Shown here: piece after piece, positions 35,315 to 46,889 of the stretch
Numbering within the stretch: position 1 is the first letter of the stretch
How the letters are laid out: each line of letters opens with the position of its first letter
Assembly: GCF_003597395.2 (NCBI RefSeq)
Contig: NC_133770.1
Coordinates: 3,307,250 to 3,371,249 of the forward strand
Source of the DNA: Chelonoidis abingdonii
Lineage: Eukaryota > Chordata > Testudines > Testudinidae
Direction: 5' to 3'
Length of the DNA stretch: 64,000 nt
Translations under genes and position numbers: made by a program
The notes under the pieces: generated by a model
Databases searched by the model: none
Told to the model about the DNA's origin: nothing
The model's input: the letters and a program-made list of their open reading frames with translations, nothing else

Positions 35315-35442
35315 CTGAGAGAATTTAAAAGAGAACCAAAACATCATTAATTTCATCTGCTTAGGATAAAGGAAGACTCTTATGATTAAGACATTCTTGA
35401 TACACAACGGAAATTGCCTGAAGAGTTTTTAAGAGCATGTGA

Positions 35443-35765
35443 CATAAGAACGGCCAGACTGGGTCAGACCAAAGGTCTATCTAGGCCAGCATCCTGTCTT
35501 CTGACAGTAGCCAATGCCAGGTGCCCCAGAGGGAGTGAACAGAACAGGGAATCATCAAGTGATCCATCCCCTGTGCCCATTCCCAGCTTCTGGCAAACAG
35601 AGGCTAGGAAGACTCAGAGCCTGGGGCTGCATCTCTGACTATCTGGGCTAATAGCCATTGATGGACTTATCCTCCATGAACTTACCCAGTTCTTTTTTGA
35701 ACCCTGTTATAATCTTGGCCTTCACAACTTCCTCTGGCAAGGAATTCCTGCCAGAGTTCCTGTAG
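35443..35765 (-). mobile_element. CR1 LINE 3' end, minus strand
   Basis: CATAAGAACGGCCAGACTGG, then GGTCAGACCAAAGGTC and CCTCTGGCAAGGAATTCC, the standard CR1 3' region in reverse. Its inverted noisy copy is at about 39840-40165. Confidence 0.85.
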
Positions 35766-37001
35766 AAACCCTCTGGATTTGCTACTTAGAGAGGCAGTCA
35801 AAAGATGTTGCTTGCCTGTCTCAATGTTTGGCAATTCTAGGACATTACCAAGGACACTGGAGAATCAGCTCTGGAAGAACATTACAGATTCCACCGTTTT
35901 AGAGCTGCCCAGCAATTTGCTGCCATTTTCTAAGGTTTTGTTTTGAGGGTATCAGGCTTTTAGCTGTCCCTGTTGCACAGAGCTATTAGGGCACAACTGA
36001 CATTCTGCTACCAGGTTAATGCAGCTTGGAAGGAAACTGTGCAAGAACTTTGGCTCCATCATCACTCTTGGTAACTCTGTTCTCCAGGCTAGAAGTCTTG
36101 CGTTAATCTGTCCTCACTCTTCCACATGTCAGTGATGTGCTGGCAGGGGCTCCCAGGAGCCCTTTTTAAAAATTCTGCTTTCAAATTGAGACAGTGTGGG
36201 GCAATTTGCCTGTCTCAGGTATAGTCACTTCCCTCTTTGGCTCTGGATACACCAGACCCTACCAGAGAGGACTTAGCCTGAGGCTTTCATTGTAAATATT
36301 CTTCTGAAGCACAATTTTTTTGCATTTGAAATGGACTAGATTTCACTGAATCGCAAGAATTTAAAGAACATTCACTGGGGATGGACCCATGCAGATCACC
36401 CTATAAAATCCCATTTCAATGGGCTTTAGATCAACACCAAATGAACACCGAGCTAAATTGTCTGTATACTCAGGATATTTTTTCAGGAAACCTCTCCAGC
36501 AATGTGCAGCTTCATTTAAGCATGACTCCTCAGCAACGTTGTCTCCCTACTTGGGTATGAAGAGGTATATGTGTTTAAATGGGAAAATAAATTAATCTAT
36601 TCAGCAGTCCCCTCACCCACTTCTCCCTGAAAGAAATGTGGCTTGGCATACACTTCAGGGACACAATTCTGTGGTGTCTCTTTGTTAATAAAATATTGGC
36701 TGAATATAGATCATTCTCAGCAAGATCAGAAGCATCCTCAATGACACCGTGCAGCCCTCAACCTGAGAACAGCGCTTGTTTGCCAGCCTTAAGTCCTGCA
36801 GCAGGAGTCTGACACGGTCTTGCCATGTGTATATAAACAAAGCTGCTATTAGCTTTTACACTTTAGAGAGTCAGGGTTTGTAAATGAGAGACAGCTCAGT
36901 TTCTACAGGACAGCAGGACACAACCACCACAGAAGCCGCAAATTATCATCACATGCATCAAGGATCACCTAGGATGGAGCTAAACATATCTATGAAATAA
37001 G

Positions 37002-37276
37002 TGTGACAAAGTTCCTCCTCTACCTTGGTGGGTCCTGCGCTTACTGGCAGATTTGCTCACCTCAGTGATCTTCCCCACAGTCTGGATCAACTCCTCCTGT
37101 GTCTGATCAGGAGTTGGGAGATTTGGGGGGAATCCGGGCCCGTCCGCCCTCTACTCCGGGTTCCAGCCCAGGGCCCTGTGGATTGCAGCTGTCTATACTG
37201 CCTCCTGTAACAGCTGCATGACAGCTACAACTCCCTGGGCTACTTCCCCATGGCCTCCTCCAAACACCTTCTTTAT
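37002..37276 (-). mobile_element. LTR of a Ty3/gypsy element, interrupted by the assembly artefact
   Basis: Begins TGTGACAAAGTTCCTCC on the plus strand, so the element is on the minus strand and its LTR ends in ...CACA here. It breaks off at about 37276. The text after the N gap (40558 onward, CTCCTGGTGTCTGATATGCT) reads like the continuation of the same LTR. This recognition rests on memory of turtle LTRs. Confidence 0.6.
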
Positions 37277-38259
37277 CCTCACCTTCTGGCCGCAGGGTTG
37301 TGATGATGTGGTGAATAACGTCTCGGTATGTTCGAGGCCACGTTTGTCCAGAAGAACCAACATCTTGGTCGCAGAAAGAATTCATGCTCAATGACACCCA
37401 TCATATCCTCTGTCTGGTGTTAATCGGAGACACTCTAGACCGTTATGGAAGGCTTGTTTTCCCTGGGTTAGGTCGCATTTGACCACCTTATGCACCCTCT
37501 TGTGCATAGTTCAGGGTTTTCAGAGGTTGATGTAGAGAAAAGTCCTGTTCTGTTTCCGCATCGCTGGTGCCGGCACCTTGATAGGTTACTTCCCCACGAA
37601 AGCGTTCAAAACCTCATACGGCCCCTGCATTGGGCCTAGAAGCTTGCTTTCTGCCTTGGTACAACTCCATCACCCATCCCTGGTTGGAACTGTCGACCTT
37701 TTGGCTGGGCGATGTGGTTAAGTTCTCTGGCTATCCTGAGCCTTTCAAAATGTCCCCGTACAATAGGGGTGACCCGAGCTATTCCGGTCTCGCATCTGTA
37801 TTGACTGTTCTATTATATTCTCCCTCGATTGGGGTTCCTCTTGCCAAATCTCTTTGGGCGATACTAGTATGCACGGGTTGGAGTCCATCACTAAACTTCG
37901 ATATGGAAAACCCGTTGAGGCCATGAGACTTCCGGATAGCGAAAACCATATAAGGTAGAGGCAGGTAGAGTTGTCGACAATCCGTCCCGGTCCCGAACTT
38001 ACCAACCTTCCTTACGTGAACCTTGAGGAGTCGTTAAACCTTTCTACCAAAATAACCATAGCAGTCAGCGGAAGGTGATTTGAATCTCAGGGATAAAATG
38101 TATAATGGCGCAGCGTACAGAGTCCTTCATTAGTTATTGGACATAATTGAAGTTCCTGGTCTGTTTAGATATCTCCTTTGGTAGCCCCACTCAGACAAAG
38201 AATACAGTCCCCACCAGACTCTTGGCTAGCATTTATAAGAGAGGCTGTGTTCCACAGGG
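37277..38259 (-). mobile_element. Noisy copy of a Ty3/gypsy integrase region (palindrome loop)
   Basis: Runs parallel to 42230-42990 with many scattered indels. Shared blocks include AACGTCTCGGTATGTTCGAG, GGTGCCGGCACCTTGATAGG and GCTTGCTTTCTGCCTTGGTA. The minus-strand translation includes CILVSPKEIWQEEPQSRENI, from the region after the integrase core. Probably a second reading of the same element rather than a second insertion. Confidence 0.65.
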
Positions 38260-40532
38260 AGCCGGCTTCTGGGGCAGCAGCAGGGTGAGGATAAGAAGGG
38301 GTTCATGGAGAGGCCATGGGGAAGTAGCCCAGGAGTGTAGCTGTTCATGCAGCTGTTACAGGAGCAGTTATGACTGCAATCCCACGGGCCCTGGCTGACC
38401 GGAAGTAGAGGCGACGGGCCCGGATTCCCCCCAAATCTCCCACTCCTGCAGACACAGAGGAGTTGATTCCAGACTGTGGGGAAGATCATGAGGTGAGCAA
38501 TCTTGCCAGTAGGCAGGGGACCACCAAGTACAGGAGGAAAACTTGTCACACGTATTTTCATAGATATGTTTTAGGCGGTTCCACTATGATCCGTGATGCA
38601 TTTGATGATAATTTGGCGGCTTCTGTGGTGTTGTGTCCTGAGCTGTCCTGTAGAAACTTAGCTGTCTTCATTTACAAACCCTGACTCCTCTAAAGTGTTA
38701 AAAGCTAATACAGCTTTGTTTATATACACATGGCAAGACCGTGTCAGATCTCCTGCTCAGACTTAAGGCTGGCAAACAAGCGCTGTTCTCCAGTTGTAGG
38801 CTGCACGGTCGTCATTGAGGATGCTTCTGATCTTGCTGAGAATGGATCGATATTCAGCCAATATTTTGATTAACAAGAGAGAGACACCCACAGGCATTGT
38901 TGTCCCTACGTGTATGCCAAGCGCACATTTCTTTCAGGAGAAGGGTGTGAGGACTGCTGAATTAGATTAATTATTTTCCCATTTAAAACATTTTACCTCT
39001 TTCATACCCAAGTAGGGAGACAACGTTGCTGAGGAGTCATGCTTAAATAAGCTGCACATGGTGCTGGAGAGTGTTTCCTGAAACATATCCTGAGTATACA
39101 GACAATTTCGCTCGGTGTGCATTTGTGTTGATCTAAAGCTCATTGAAATGGGATGTTTATAGTGGTGATCTGCATGGGTCCATCCCAGTGAATGTCGTAA
39201 AATTCTTGCGATTTCAGTGACAAATCCTGAGTCCTTTTCAAAATGCCAAAAAATTGTGCTGACAGAAGAATATTTACATGAACAGCCTCAGGCTAAGTCC
39301 TCTCTGCCGTAGGTCTGGTGTATCCAGAGCCAAAGAGGAAGTGACTATACCTGAGACAGGCAAATTGCCCCACACTGTCTCAATTGAAACAGAATTTTAA
39401 AAAGGCGCCTCCTGGGAGCCCCTGCCGCCACATCTACTGACATGTGGAAGGAGTGAAACTACAGATTAACGCCAAGACTTCTAAGCCTGGAGAAACAGAG
39501 TACCAAGAGTGTTGAAGGAGCAAAGTCTTGCACGTTTACACTTCCAAGCTGCGGATTACCCTGGGATTAGCAGAATGTAGTTGTGCCCTAATAGCTCTGT
39601 GCAAACAGGGCAGCTAAAAGCCCTGATACCCTTCAAAACAAAACCCTTAGAAAAATGGCAGCAAAATTGCTGGGCAGCTCTAAAACGGATGGAACTGTAT
39701 GTTCTCCAGGAGCTGATTCTCCCAGCTGTCCGTGAGGTAATGTCTAGGAACTTGCCAATACATTGTGAGGACCAGGCAAGGCAACATCTTTTGCTGCCTC
39801 TCTAAGATACTACTGCCAAATCCAGAGGGTTTCACAGGAACTCTGCAGGAATTCCTTGCCAGAGGGAAGTTGTGAAGCCAAGATTTTATAACAGTGGGGC
39901 CAACAAAAGAACTGGGTAAGTTATGCGAGGATAAGTCCGTCAAATGGCTTTTAGCCCAGATAGTCCAGAGATGCAGCCCAGGCTCTGAGTCTCCTAGCCT
40001 CTGTGTGCCAGAGCTGGGAATGGGCACAGGGGAGGGATCACTTGATGATTCCCTGTTCTGGGTTCACTCCCTCTGGGGCACCTGGCAATGGCTGACTGTC
40101 AGAGACAGGGATGCTGGCCAGATAGACCTTTGGTCTGACCCAGTCTGGCCGTTCTTATGTCACTATGCTCTTAAAAAAACTCTTTCGGCAATTTCCGTGT
40201 TGTATCAAGAAATGTCTTATCATAAGAGTCTTCCGTTATCCTAAGCAGATGAAATTAATGCATTGTTTGTTCTCTTTTGTAAGATTCTCTCAGCATAGAC
40301 GGGATTGTGATCCAAAAAACCGAGGAGAGGATGATCCTGACACCCTGGAGCCATATGCCATGTTCTCAGGCAGAGCAGAGCAGCAGATTTTCCAGAATTC
40401 ACGCCGCAGGGTTGACATAAGCCTGTTGAGGCTCAGTGCCAGTTCCAAAATGCAGACAGAATCTAATCGGAAACAAGGCCTGGGGCAATTCTACTCCCTG
40501 TGAAAGAGAGAGACTCCCGTGAAACGAAGACA
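38260..40532. repeat. Right arm of the palindrome (noisy inverted copy)
   Basis: Reverse complement of 35094-37276 with frequent homopolymer and single-base indels. For example, the first codons of the nine-finger exon reappear at 40295-40345 with GATCCAAAAAACCGAGGAGA in place of the clean GATCAAAACCGAGGAGG, breaking the frame. It ends exactly at the N gap. The open frame at 40165-40503 is a shadow of this copy, not a gene. Confidence 0.85.
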
Positions 40533-40557
40533 NNNNNNNNNNNNNNNNNNNNNNNNN
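40533..40557. other. Assembly gap, 25 N
   Basis: A run of 25 N, so the gap length is nominal. Sequence on its left is the inverted noisy arm and sequence on its right is LTR-like. Confidence 1.
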
Positions 40558-43350
40558 GCAGGACTTCTCCTGGTGTCTGATATGCTTGTAGCTCCTTAGT
40601 CCTCCCAGCAACACAGGCCTCGACTTCTCAGCTGCCTTGTCTCTGCTCCAGCTCCCTCACACACATTCCTCTCCTCTGGCCTTCCTCCCCATCTGAACTG
40701 GAGTAGCTCCTGTTGTAAACTAGGTCCCTGATTAGCTGCTGATTGGCTGCAGTGATCTAATCAGCCTGTCTGAACTTAATTGGTTCTAGAAAAGTTCCTG
40801 AACTACTCTAGGTCTGCAGGACCCTGCTCTGGTGCACTGTGCAAGGAACAAAACTACCACCCCAGTGACGAGTATATTTGCCTCTAACCAGACTCCTGTA
40901 CCCCACTGGGCCGGGTCTGTCCATATCCCTCCCCCTGCTCAGCATCAAGGGGGTTGGGCAACTGGGAAGCCAGACAGTGCACATGTGAAAAGCCATCCGC
41001 ATTGCGCCAGTGATGGCTCCTGTCTGTGTTGAATGGAACTTGGAAAGGTTTTGGAGGGAATCAGAACCTGGTCCCTTCTTGTGTTTCTTCTCTTGTTGTT
41101 TCCGCTCGCATCCCCATTGGAGAGGGCAGGCGGTACGGGGAAAAATCTGCGCCTTGAGCCAAGTCGTACGAATATTGTCCTGGCCCACTTTACGGCAAGG
41201 CCTCCCTCCTCGCCCACTTGCATATTTGTTCGCCCGAAGCTCGAAGGATTTCCTACTGAGGTAGAGAATTGGGTGTTCCTCCACCCCGAATATCTGTGGA
41301 CAGACGCCCCAACCTACTTGATGCATCCGACTGCCAGGATAAATTCCTTGGTGAAAATCAGGGGCTATTAGGTCAGGGTTACTGCAAAGGGCAGTCCATA
41401 GGTCTGGTGATGCCTTCCTCTGCTGCGTCAGACCAACCTCACAGATAGGTCCACGGCCTTTTACATAGGCTCAGTCAGGGGGCTTTGCCCTTGTGGCAAA
41501 GTGGGGATAAATCGTCTGGTAACCACCTCAACTAAACCTAGGAATGCCCGGACTGTTTCTTTGCGACGTGTCGTAGGCAAATTCTGGATGGCCTCCAACT
41601 TGGTCACTTGGGGGTTTTACCCAACTTTTCCAAAAATGTGGCCAGATATTGGCCTCTGTAAACCCAACATGCGCACTTGGCAGGGTTGCTATAAGGCAGC
41701 TCACCTGAGGTATCAGGACTGCCTCAACTTATCTAGGTGATTTCCCCAGTTCTGGGGTACTGATGACCACATCGTCCAGTAGGCAGCACGATAACTGTTA
41801 TCGGTATAATAGCTTGTCATCGAGGCGCTGGAAAGTAGCCTGGGGCCCATTAGTCAAAAGGGAGGACAGATATTGAAAAAAAAGAACCCTCTGGTGTAGA
41901 GAAACGAGTCTGTTTCCTTTGCGTCTTCAGGCAAGGAATCTGCCATACCCCTTTGGTCCAAGTTAGAGTAGTCAGGTACTCCGGGATTCCCCAGACGGTC
42001 CACTAGCCATCATGTGAGGTATGGGGTACGTGTCAACTGGGATACTTTTTAGTTCGCCGAAGGTGCTGGCAAAACTTGTGGTGCCATCCAGGTTTGGGAC
42101 CAGCACGATGGTGGACACTGAGTGGGAAATTCTTCATGATCCCCAACTTCAAAGCATTTTTTTTTTACTTCTGCTTTTTTTCCCCCTTTTGGGCGCTGGC
42201 AGCACCTGAATAGGGCCCCATTGTTAGTTCTGGCCGCAGTGTTGTGATGATTTGGTGATATAACGTCTCGGTATGTTCGAGGCACGTCACGTTGTCGGCC
42301 AAAGAACCAAATCTGGTTCCAGAAAGAGTATCAGACTCATGACACCATCATATCCTCTGGTCTGGTGTTAATCGGAGACATCTACACCGATGAAGGAGCT
42401 TGTTTTCCCTGGTTAGGGTCGCAATTGAACCTTATGCACGCCTCTTGTGCATGTTCAGGGTTTTCAGAGGTTGATGTAGAGAAATCTGTTCTGTTTTCCG
42501 CAGCGCTGGTGCCGGCACCTTGATAGGTTACTTCCCACTGACGTTCAAACACCCATACGGCCCCTGCCATTGGGCCCTAGAGCTTGCTTTCTGCCTTGGT
42601 ACCAACTCCATCACTCCGATCCCTGGTTGGAACTGTCCAGACCTTTTGGCTGGGGATTGGTTAAGTTCCTCTGGCTACCTGAGCCTTTTCAATGTCCCCA
42701 GTCAACAATAGGGGTGACCGCGCTATCCGGTCTCGCATCTGTATTACTTTCTATTATAGTTCTCCCTCATTGGGTTCCCTTCCAAATCTCTTTGGGCGAT
42801 ATCTAGTAATCCCGGGTTGGTAGTCCATATCAATCAGAACTTCGATATGGCAAAACCGTTGAGGCCTGAGAACATTCCGGAGTAGCGAAACACATAGAAG
42901 GTAGGGCAGTACAGCATAGTCCAAAACAACAAGTATATATTGGTGGCCCCGAGCCGTCTTCTCCAGGGGTCCCACTAGGTCCATGGCTATTCACTCAAAG
43001 GGGACCTCTACGATGGGAAGGGGTACTAAAGGTGCCCTCAGGTGGGGACGGACTGTGCAGCTGACACTCTGGGCAGGACACACAGTACCTCCGTACTTCT
43101 TCGTGTACTCCAGGCCAGAAGAACCGTCGCATGACTCGTGCCAGGGTCTTCTCTGCCCCCAAATGCCCCCCAAAAAGGTGACTATGAGCAAGATTTAATA
43201 CAGCATTCTGGTGTTTGTGAGGTACTAGGATCTGCTGTATCTTCTGCCCCTGTATTGGTCTTCAGAGAGACATTTCTGACATGTACTAGATGTGCCTGGT
43301 GTGTCTCACTCTGGAGTCCCGTGCCTTGATGTGTGACTTCCGCTGCTCTC
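40558..43350 (-). mobile_element. Ty3/gypsy retrotransposon, minus strand: LTR part, RNase H, RT and integrase
   Basis: Reading down the minus strand: an integrase zinc-binding motif and linker (GGHLGAEKTLARVMRRFFWP, CVSCPECQLHSP, about 43200-43050); the integrase core start (MDLVGPLEKTARGHQYILVV, 42984); the integrase C-terminal WQGPY block (about 42560); reverse transcriptase pieces (ATFQRLDDKLLYR and the YLDD-type box, about 41850-41760); and RNase H (HPILYLSRKSFELRANKYAS, about 41260). Frameshifts are many; part may be sequencing error. The 5' end stops at about 43350, where the decayed finger exon begins. An LTR segment lies at 40558-40840. Integrase precedes RT, the reverse of the usual Ty3/gypsy order. 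Confidence 0.75.
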
Positions 43351-43357
43351 GTGGTCA

Positions 43358-43875
43358 CTACTTCCACAGGTTTTCCTCCTGCATGGGTTTCTGGGGGGAT
43401 TTAAGACTGTTCTTTTGCTTAAAAGTTTCCCCCAACCCAGGCAGACTCTGGGCTTCCCTCCCGTATGGATTCTCTGCTGCACTGTACATCATTGCTGTAC
43501 CCTGGAGCTTCTCCTCACTCTGTACATTCATGCAGTCCTGCTTTTGCTCAGCTCCTCTGATGTAACATAAGCCTTCTCCTTGGCCTAAGGCTTTTCTCAC
43601 ATTCAGCACATACAGCCACTCACCTGTGCAGTTACTCTGCTGAACAATGACTCTTCTGATTTCGCTGAAATCTGTTTTATATTCGGTGGACTCATCCAGA
43701 CAGTTCCCTGAGGGGTTTCTGGGAGGCGTTACTGAGCCATACGGACTACCATGGGTTACTTCCTGGTCCGGATTCTGGAAACTTCCTTCTGATCGTTCCA
43801 ACATTCTGTCCAGCTCCAGGTTTTCAGGGCAGTCCTCTGGATGAATCTCCTCTGTTTTGATCACAACCCTTATAC
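43358..43875 (-). pseudogene. Decayed terminal exon of gene C (finger array destroyed)
   Basis: Acceptor AAGCAG, then GIRVVIKTEEIHPEDCPENL. The linker is intact and open to a stop at 43358. Where finger 1 should begin the frame is lost: WLYVLNVRKALGQGEG is read, while another frame shows the relic CAECEKSLRPRRRLMLHQRS followed by a stop. The relic linker GETFKQKNSLKS remains further on. No finger is functional. Splicing the gene C donor at 44649 to this exon stays in frame and would give a ~392-residue DUF3669-KRAB protein without fingers. Adjacent gypsy sequence begins where the exon ends, so insertion may have removed the rest. Confidence 0.8.
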
Positions 43876-44648
43876 CTGCTTAAATAAAGAGAGAACCCAG
43901 ATATGATTCATTCCACTGAGCTGAGATATAAGAAACCATTAGCAATAATCCTTTTCTGATTCACAGAGAATTCTCATCACGGAAAGAATTGAGGCACTGA
44001 GGACACCACAATTTTAGGGCTGATTTTCCTGCAGCAGGTGATTTGCCCTGACCTTAAACCACTACTGCTTAAGTCTTTAGTAGAGCCTCAGTCACCTCAA
44101 ACATTCCCGGAGTTAATGATCTTCCTAAATCCCAACACTGCAAACTTCAGGGGGTCCAGAATCTGATAGCCAGTATAATCTCCTTCTCCAAGACCATCTC
44201 ACCCCAACCCTCCATCACCTTTCTGTGCAGCTCCATATCCAGCCTCTTGGCTGACTGCAGCTGTATTGTCTTCCCTGTTGAGTCACTCCACAACTTACAG
44301 TGCCCTGTTCCCATGACTCTCTGCAGCCTGGAGAGTCACTATTTTGTAGGCTGACCTATATCTGGATGCTGAGTAATTACCTGTCCAAACCTTGCTCCCT
44401 TGAGTCTAAGATTGTCTCTAACCTCAATTGTGCTTTCTCTCTCCCCTTACTGTCTCTGTTCTTTCCTCACTGTAGCAACCCAGCAAGGAATATTCTGCCC
44501 TTGTGCTCTCTCTACTCCATCTCTGATAGAGCTCTGTATTCTGCCCAGACTCAGTGCCCCCAGATGTGCAATGCACCATATCATTCTTCTTCTTCTCAGA
44601 TGCTACAATTAATACATTTACCCTGTATTGTGTTAATCTGCTACTCAC
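43876..44648 (-). other. Gene C intron 4, nothing recognised
   Basis: Short intron between the spacer exon and the decayed terminal exon. Small open frames only. Confidence 0.5.
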
Positions 44649-44765
44649 CTGCACTGGGGTCAGTAAGGATCTCTCTCTCCTCATCTGAGTCCTGCTGCCC
44701 TCTGACCCGTGACTCTACTCCTTGTTCGGTATGTGACAAAACACCAGGTTTGGAAATTGCAGAGT
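44649..44765 (-). CDS. Gene C exon 4: KRAB-B-like acidic spacer exon
   Basis: 117 nt, phase 1-1, acceptor GAATAG and donor GTGAGT. It encodes DSAISKPGVLSHTEQGVESR and ends EEREILTDPSAG. Single copy in this gene. One codon longer than the 114-nt norm. Confidence 0.85.
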
Positions 44766-46762
44766 CTATTCAATGAGAAAGAGATTATTGTGCCATAAGC
44801 TTTAACAACGTTTCCCCTCACCTGGATATGATAGGTACAGTGAATGGAAACGAGAATGTTTTAATGCAGACTCTGCAAAGGGGAAATTAATCTCATGAGC
44901 ATTTGATTGGGTTCCCTAGATGAAAATCAGGAATTTCCAGGCCTAATGGAATTTGAGACCCTTCATGTACAAAGAAAGGATTAAAGGGGCACCCTCAATT
45001 TTAAAACAAAAACAACCGCGCTTAGAATATTTCAGCTTCCTGGATGAAATCCTGGTCCCACTGAAATCAATAGTAAAACTCCCATTGACTTCAACAGAGC
45101 TGGCAGCCCACTCTTGCTACAACTAACACCTAAGACAAATGTAACTGTCAGAGTAGGCAAAAGTTATTCCTCTGTTTCTTCCAATTTGTTCAGTGTGCGG
45201 TTGACAGAACTGCCTGCACAGGCAATTCCACTGTTTCTCCTGCATGTGTGTGTGTGGTGGTTGGGACTGGTATGTCTACACTGGAGCTGGAGGATAATTT
45301 CCAGCTCAAGGAGACATGGACTAAAAATAGAAGCGTAGCCACGATAGAGTAAGCACCAGAAGAGGTTAAGCACCTGATAACTACCTAGAGTTACAGATGG
45401 GTTTGTATTCGGGACGGACAGTTCTTCCTTCTGCTTGTGCCATTGCACCTACACTGCTATTTTTAGCACACCAGTTTGATCAGAGCTAGCACACGTATGT
45501 CTGCTCGAGCTGGAAATTACAACCCCAACTTCGGTCCACATTCCTTGTGTGTGCGTCTCTACACGCATGCACACTCAGGCACAGGTGGGCTTCACACAGC
45601 AAAAGGAGAGTTTATTTTCAACTTGTTTAAAAAATGCAATAAAGTCACAAAAATCAGCAGGAGGACACAGGAAACAACATAAGACCTGAAATATTACATT
45701 TAACTCGGAGTCTGAAATCAGCTAGACAGTGCCCCTTAAGGTACTTGTTCTTTATCATAATGATTTGAAAAGTATCTGCGTACAGGAAGCATTCCTTGCC
45801 ATTTTCCATAAAAGTCATTTCTCCCCCACCCCCAGATTCCAGAAATGATGACCAACCACCACCCTTTAGCAAAGGAAATTGTGTGAGGGACATTTCAGAG
45901 GAGTTCAGCATTGGCCAAACTCCACTCCCACTGAAGTCAGTGGTAAAACTCCCATTGACTTAAACGGGAGCAACACTAGGTCAATGCTGAAAGTCAAACT
46001 TTCATTGTGTGTCTATACGGCATGTCTACAGCAGCTTTTATATCCAAAGCACCATTTAAAAGAGAACTCAGCACTCCTTAAAAGCACTGGATTAAAAGTT
46101 TTGGAGACCTGTGTCCTGTGTTTATCCAGCAAATAGGTGCAGCATAAGCAGCCAATGCAGGCTTTTCCCGTACTGCTCTGCCAGCATGTCTCAGCCCTGA
46201 TGTGAGGATCACCTAACAGTGTTTATAAGTAAGACTAAGATGTTGTTATGGATATTTTTAGTAAAAGTCACGGACAGGTCAAGGGCAATAACGAAAAAAT
46301 TCACGGAAGCCCGTGACCTGCCTATGACTTTTACTAAAAATATCCATAGCAAAATGGGAAGCTGAGCTGCAGGGACCCCACATTGTCCCACAACAGCTAG
46401 GCAGCTGCAGAGACCCACTCAGAGCTCCGGGCAGGGGGGTGGGGGGGGCACTCAAGCTCCAGCCACCTGGGGCAGATTCCATGACTTCCGCCACCACCGT
46501 GAAAAAAATCAGAGCCTTATTTCTAAGGGATGAACACACTCGTGTCCAGTGACTACCCAAAGCTAGAAAGCAAGGAAAGAAGGGGTACAAACCTCGTGTA
46601 TTTTTAAGTCCATTTTAAAAGGGAGCTGACTTTCTGTCATAAAGGCACTGAGGACGCTACGTGCTGACCCACCAAAAGGAATGAAAAAATACCCTGAGCT
46701 GAAGCCAGCCTGTAAAATCTCTGAAGTTAATTTATAACAAACAGGTGAAAACTGATCTTTAC
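44766..46762 (-). other. Gene C intron 3, with a fold-back element
   Basis: Contains the hairpin element at 46246-46530 and two short segments with ACTCCCATTGACTTAAACGG-type sequence (near 45070 and 45950), an old repeat family. No other signal. Confidence 0.5.
46246..46530. mobile_element. Fold-back DNA element
   Basis: TATGGATATTTTTAGTAAAA followed by GTCACGGACAGGTCA is mirrored at 46310-46350 as TGACCTGCCTATGACTTTTA and CTAAAAATATCCATA, giving a ~45-bp stem. A GC-rich, G-run-containing tail follows. No coding capacity. The outer limits are approximate. Confidence 0.65.
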
Positions 46763-46889
46763 CCAACGAGATCAAAGATTCATAATTGCCCTTCATCACA
46801 TTCTTGTACAGTTCCTTCTGCCATTCGTCTAGTTTCTCCCATTCCTTCTCATTGAAATAGACTGAGACGTCATCAAATGTCACGGGCAC
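46763..46889 (-). CDS. Gene C exon 3: KRAB-A box
   Basis: 127 nt, phase 0 to 1, acceptor TTCCAG and donor GTAAAG. It encodes [20 protein letters not shown] and then [19 protein letters not shown]. Complete KRAB-A with the subgroup's variant C-terminal half. Closely similar to gene A exon 3 and gene D's KRAB exon. Confidence 0.92.

Larger units (their letters stand above)
35094..37276. repeat. Left arm of a 2.2-kb imperfect palindrome
   Basis: This segment, with the 5' end of the nine-finger exon, its upstream flank, a CR1 tail and the beginning of an LTR, reappears reverse-complemented at 38260-40532. The left arm is clean (intact reading frame). The right arm carries many single-base insertions and deletions. 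Confidence 0.85.

Noticed and set aside
40165..40503. Open frame with NRGEDDPDTLEPYAMFSGR, as if a second nine-finger gene on the plus strand
   Set aside because: It is the noisy inverted copy of the first codons of the 35314 exon, ends at the N gap, and contains no fingers.
35094..40532. Natural palindrome or recent inverted gene duplication
   Set aside because: Indel-type noise confined to one arm, the adjacent N gap and the interrupted LTR fit an assembly artefact better.
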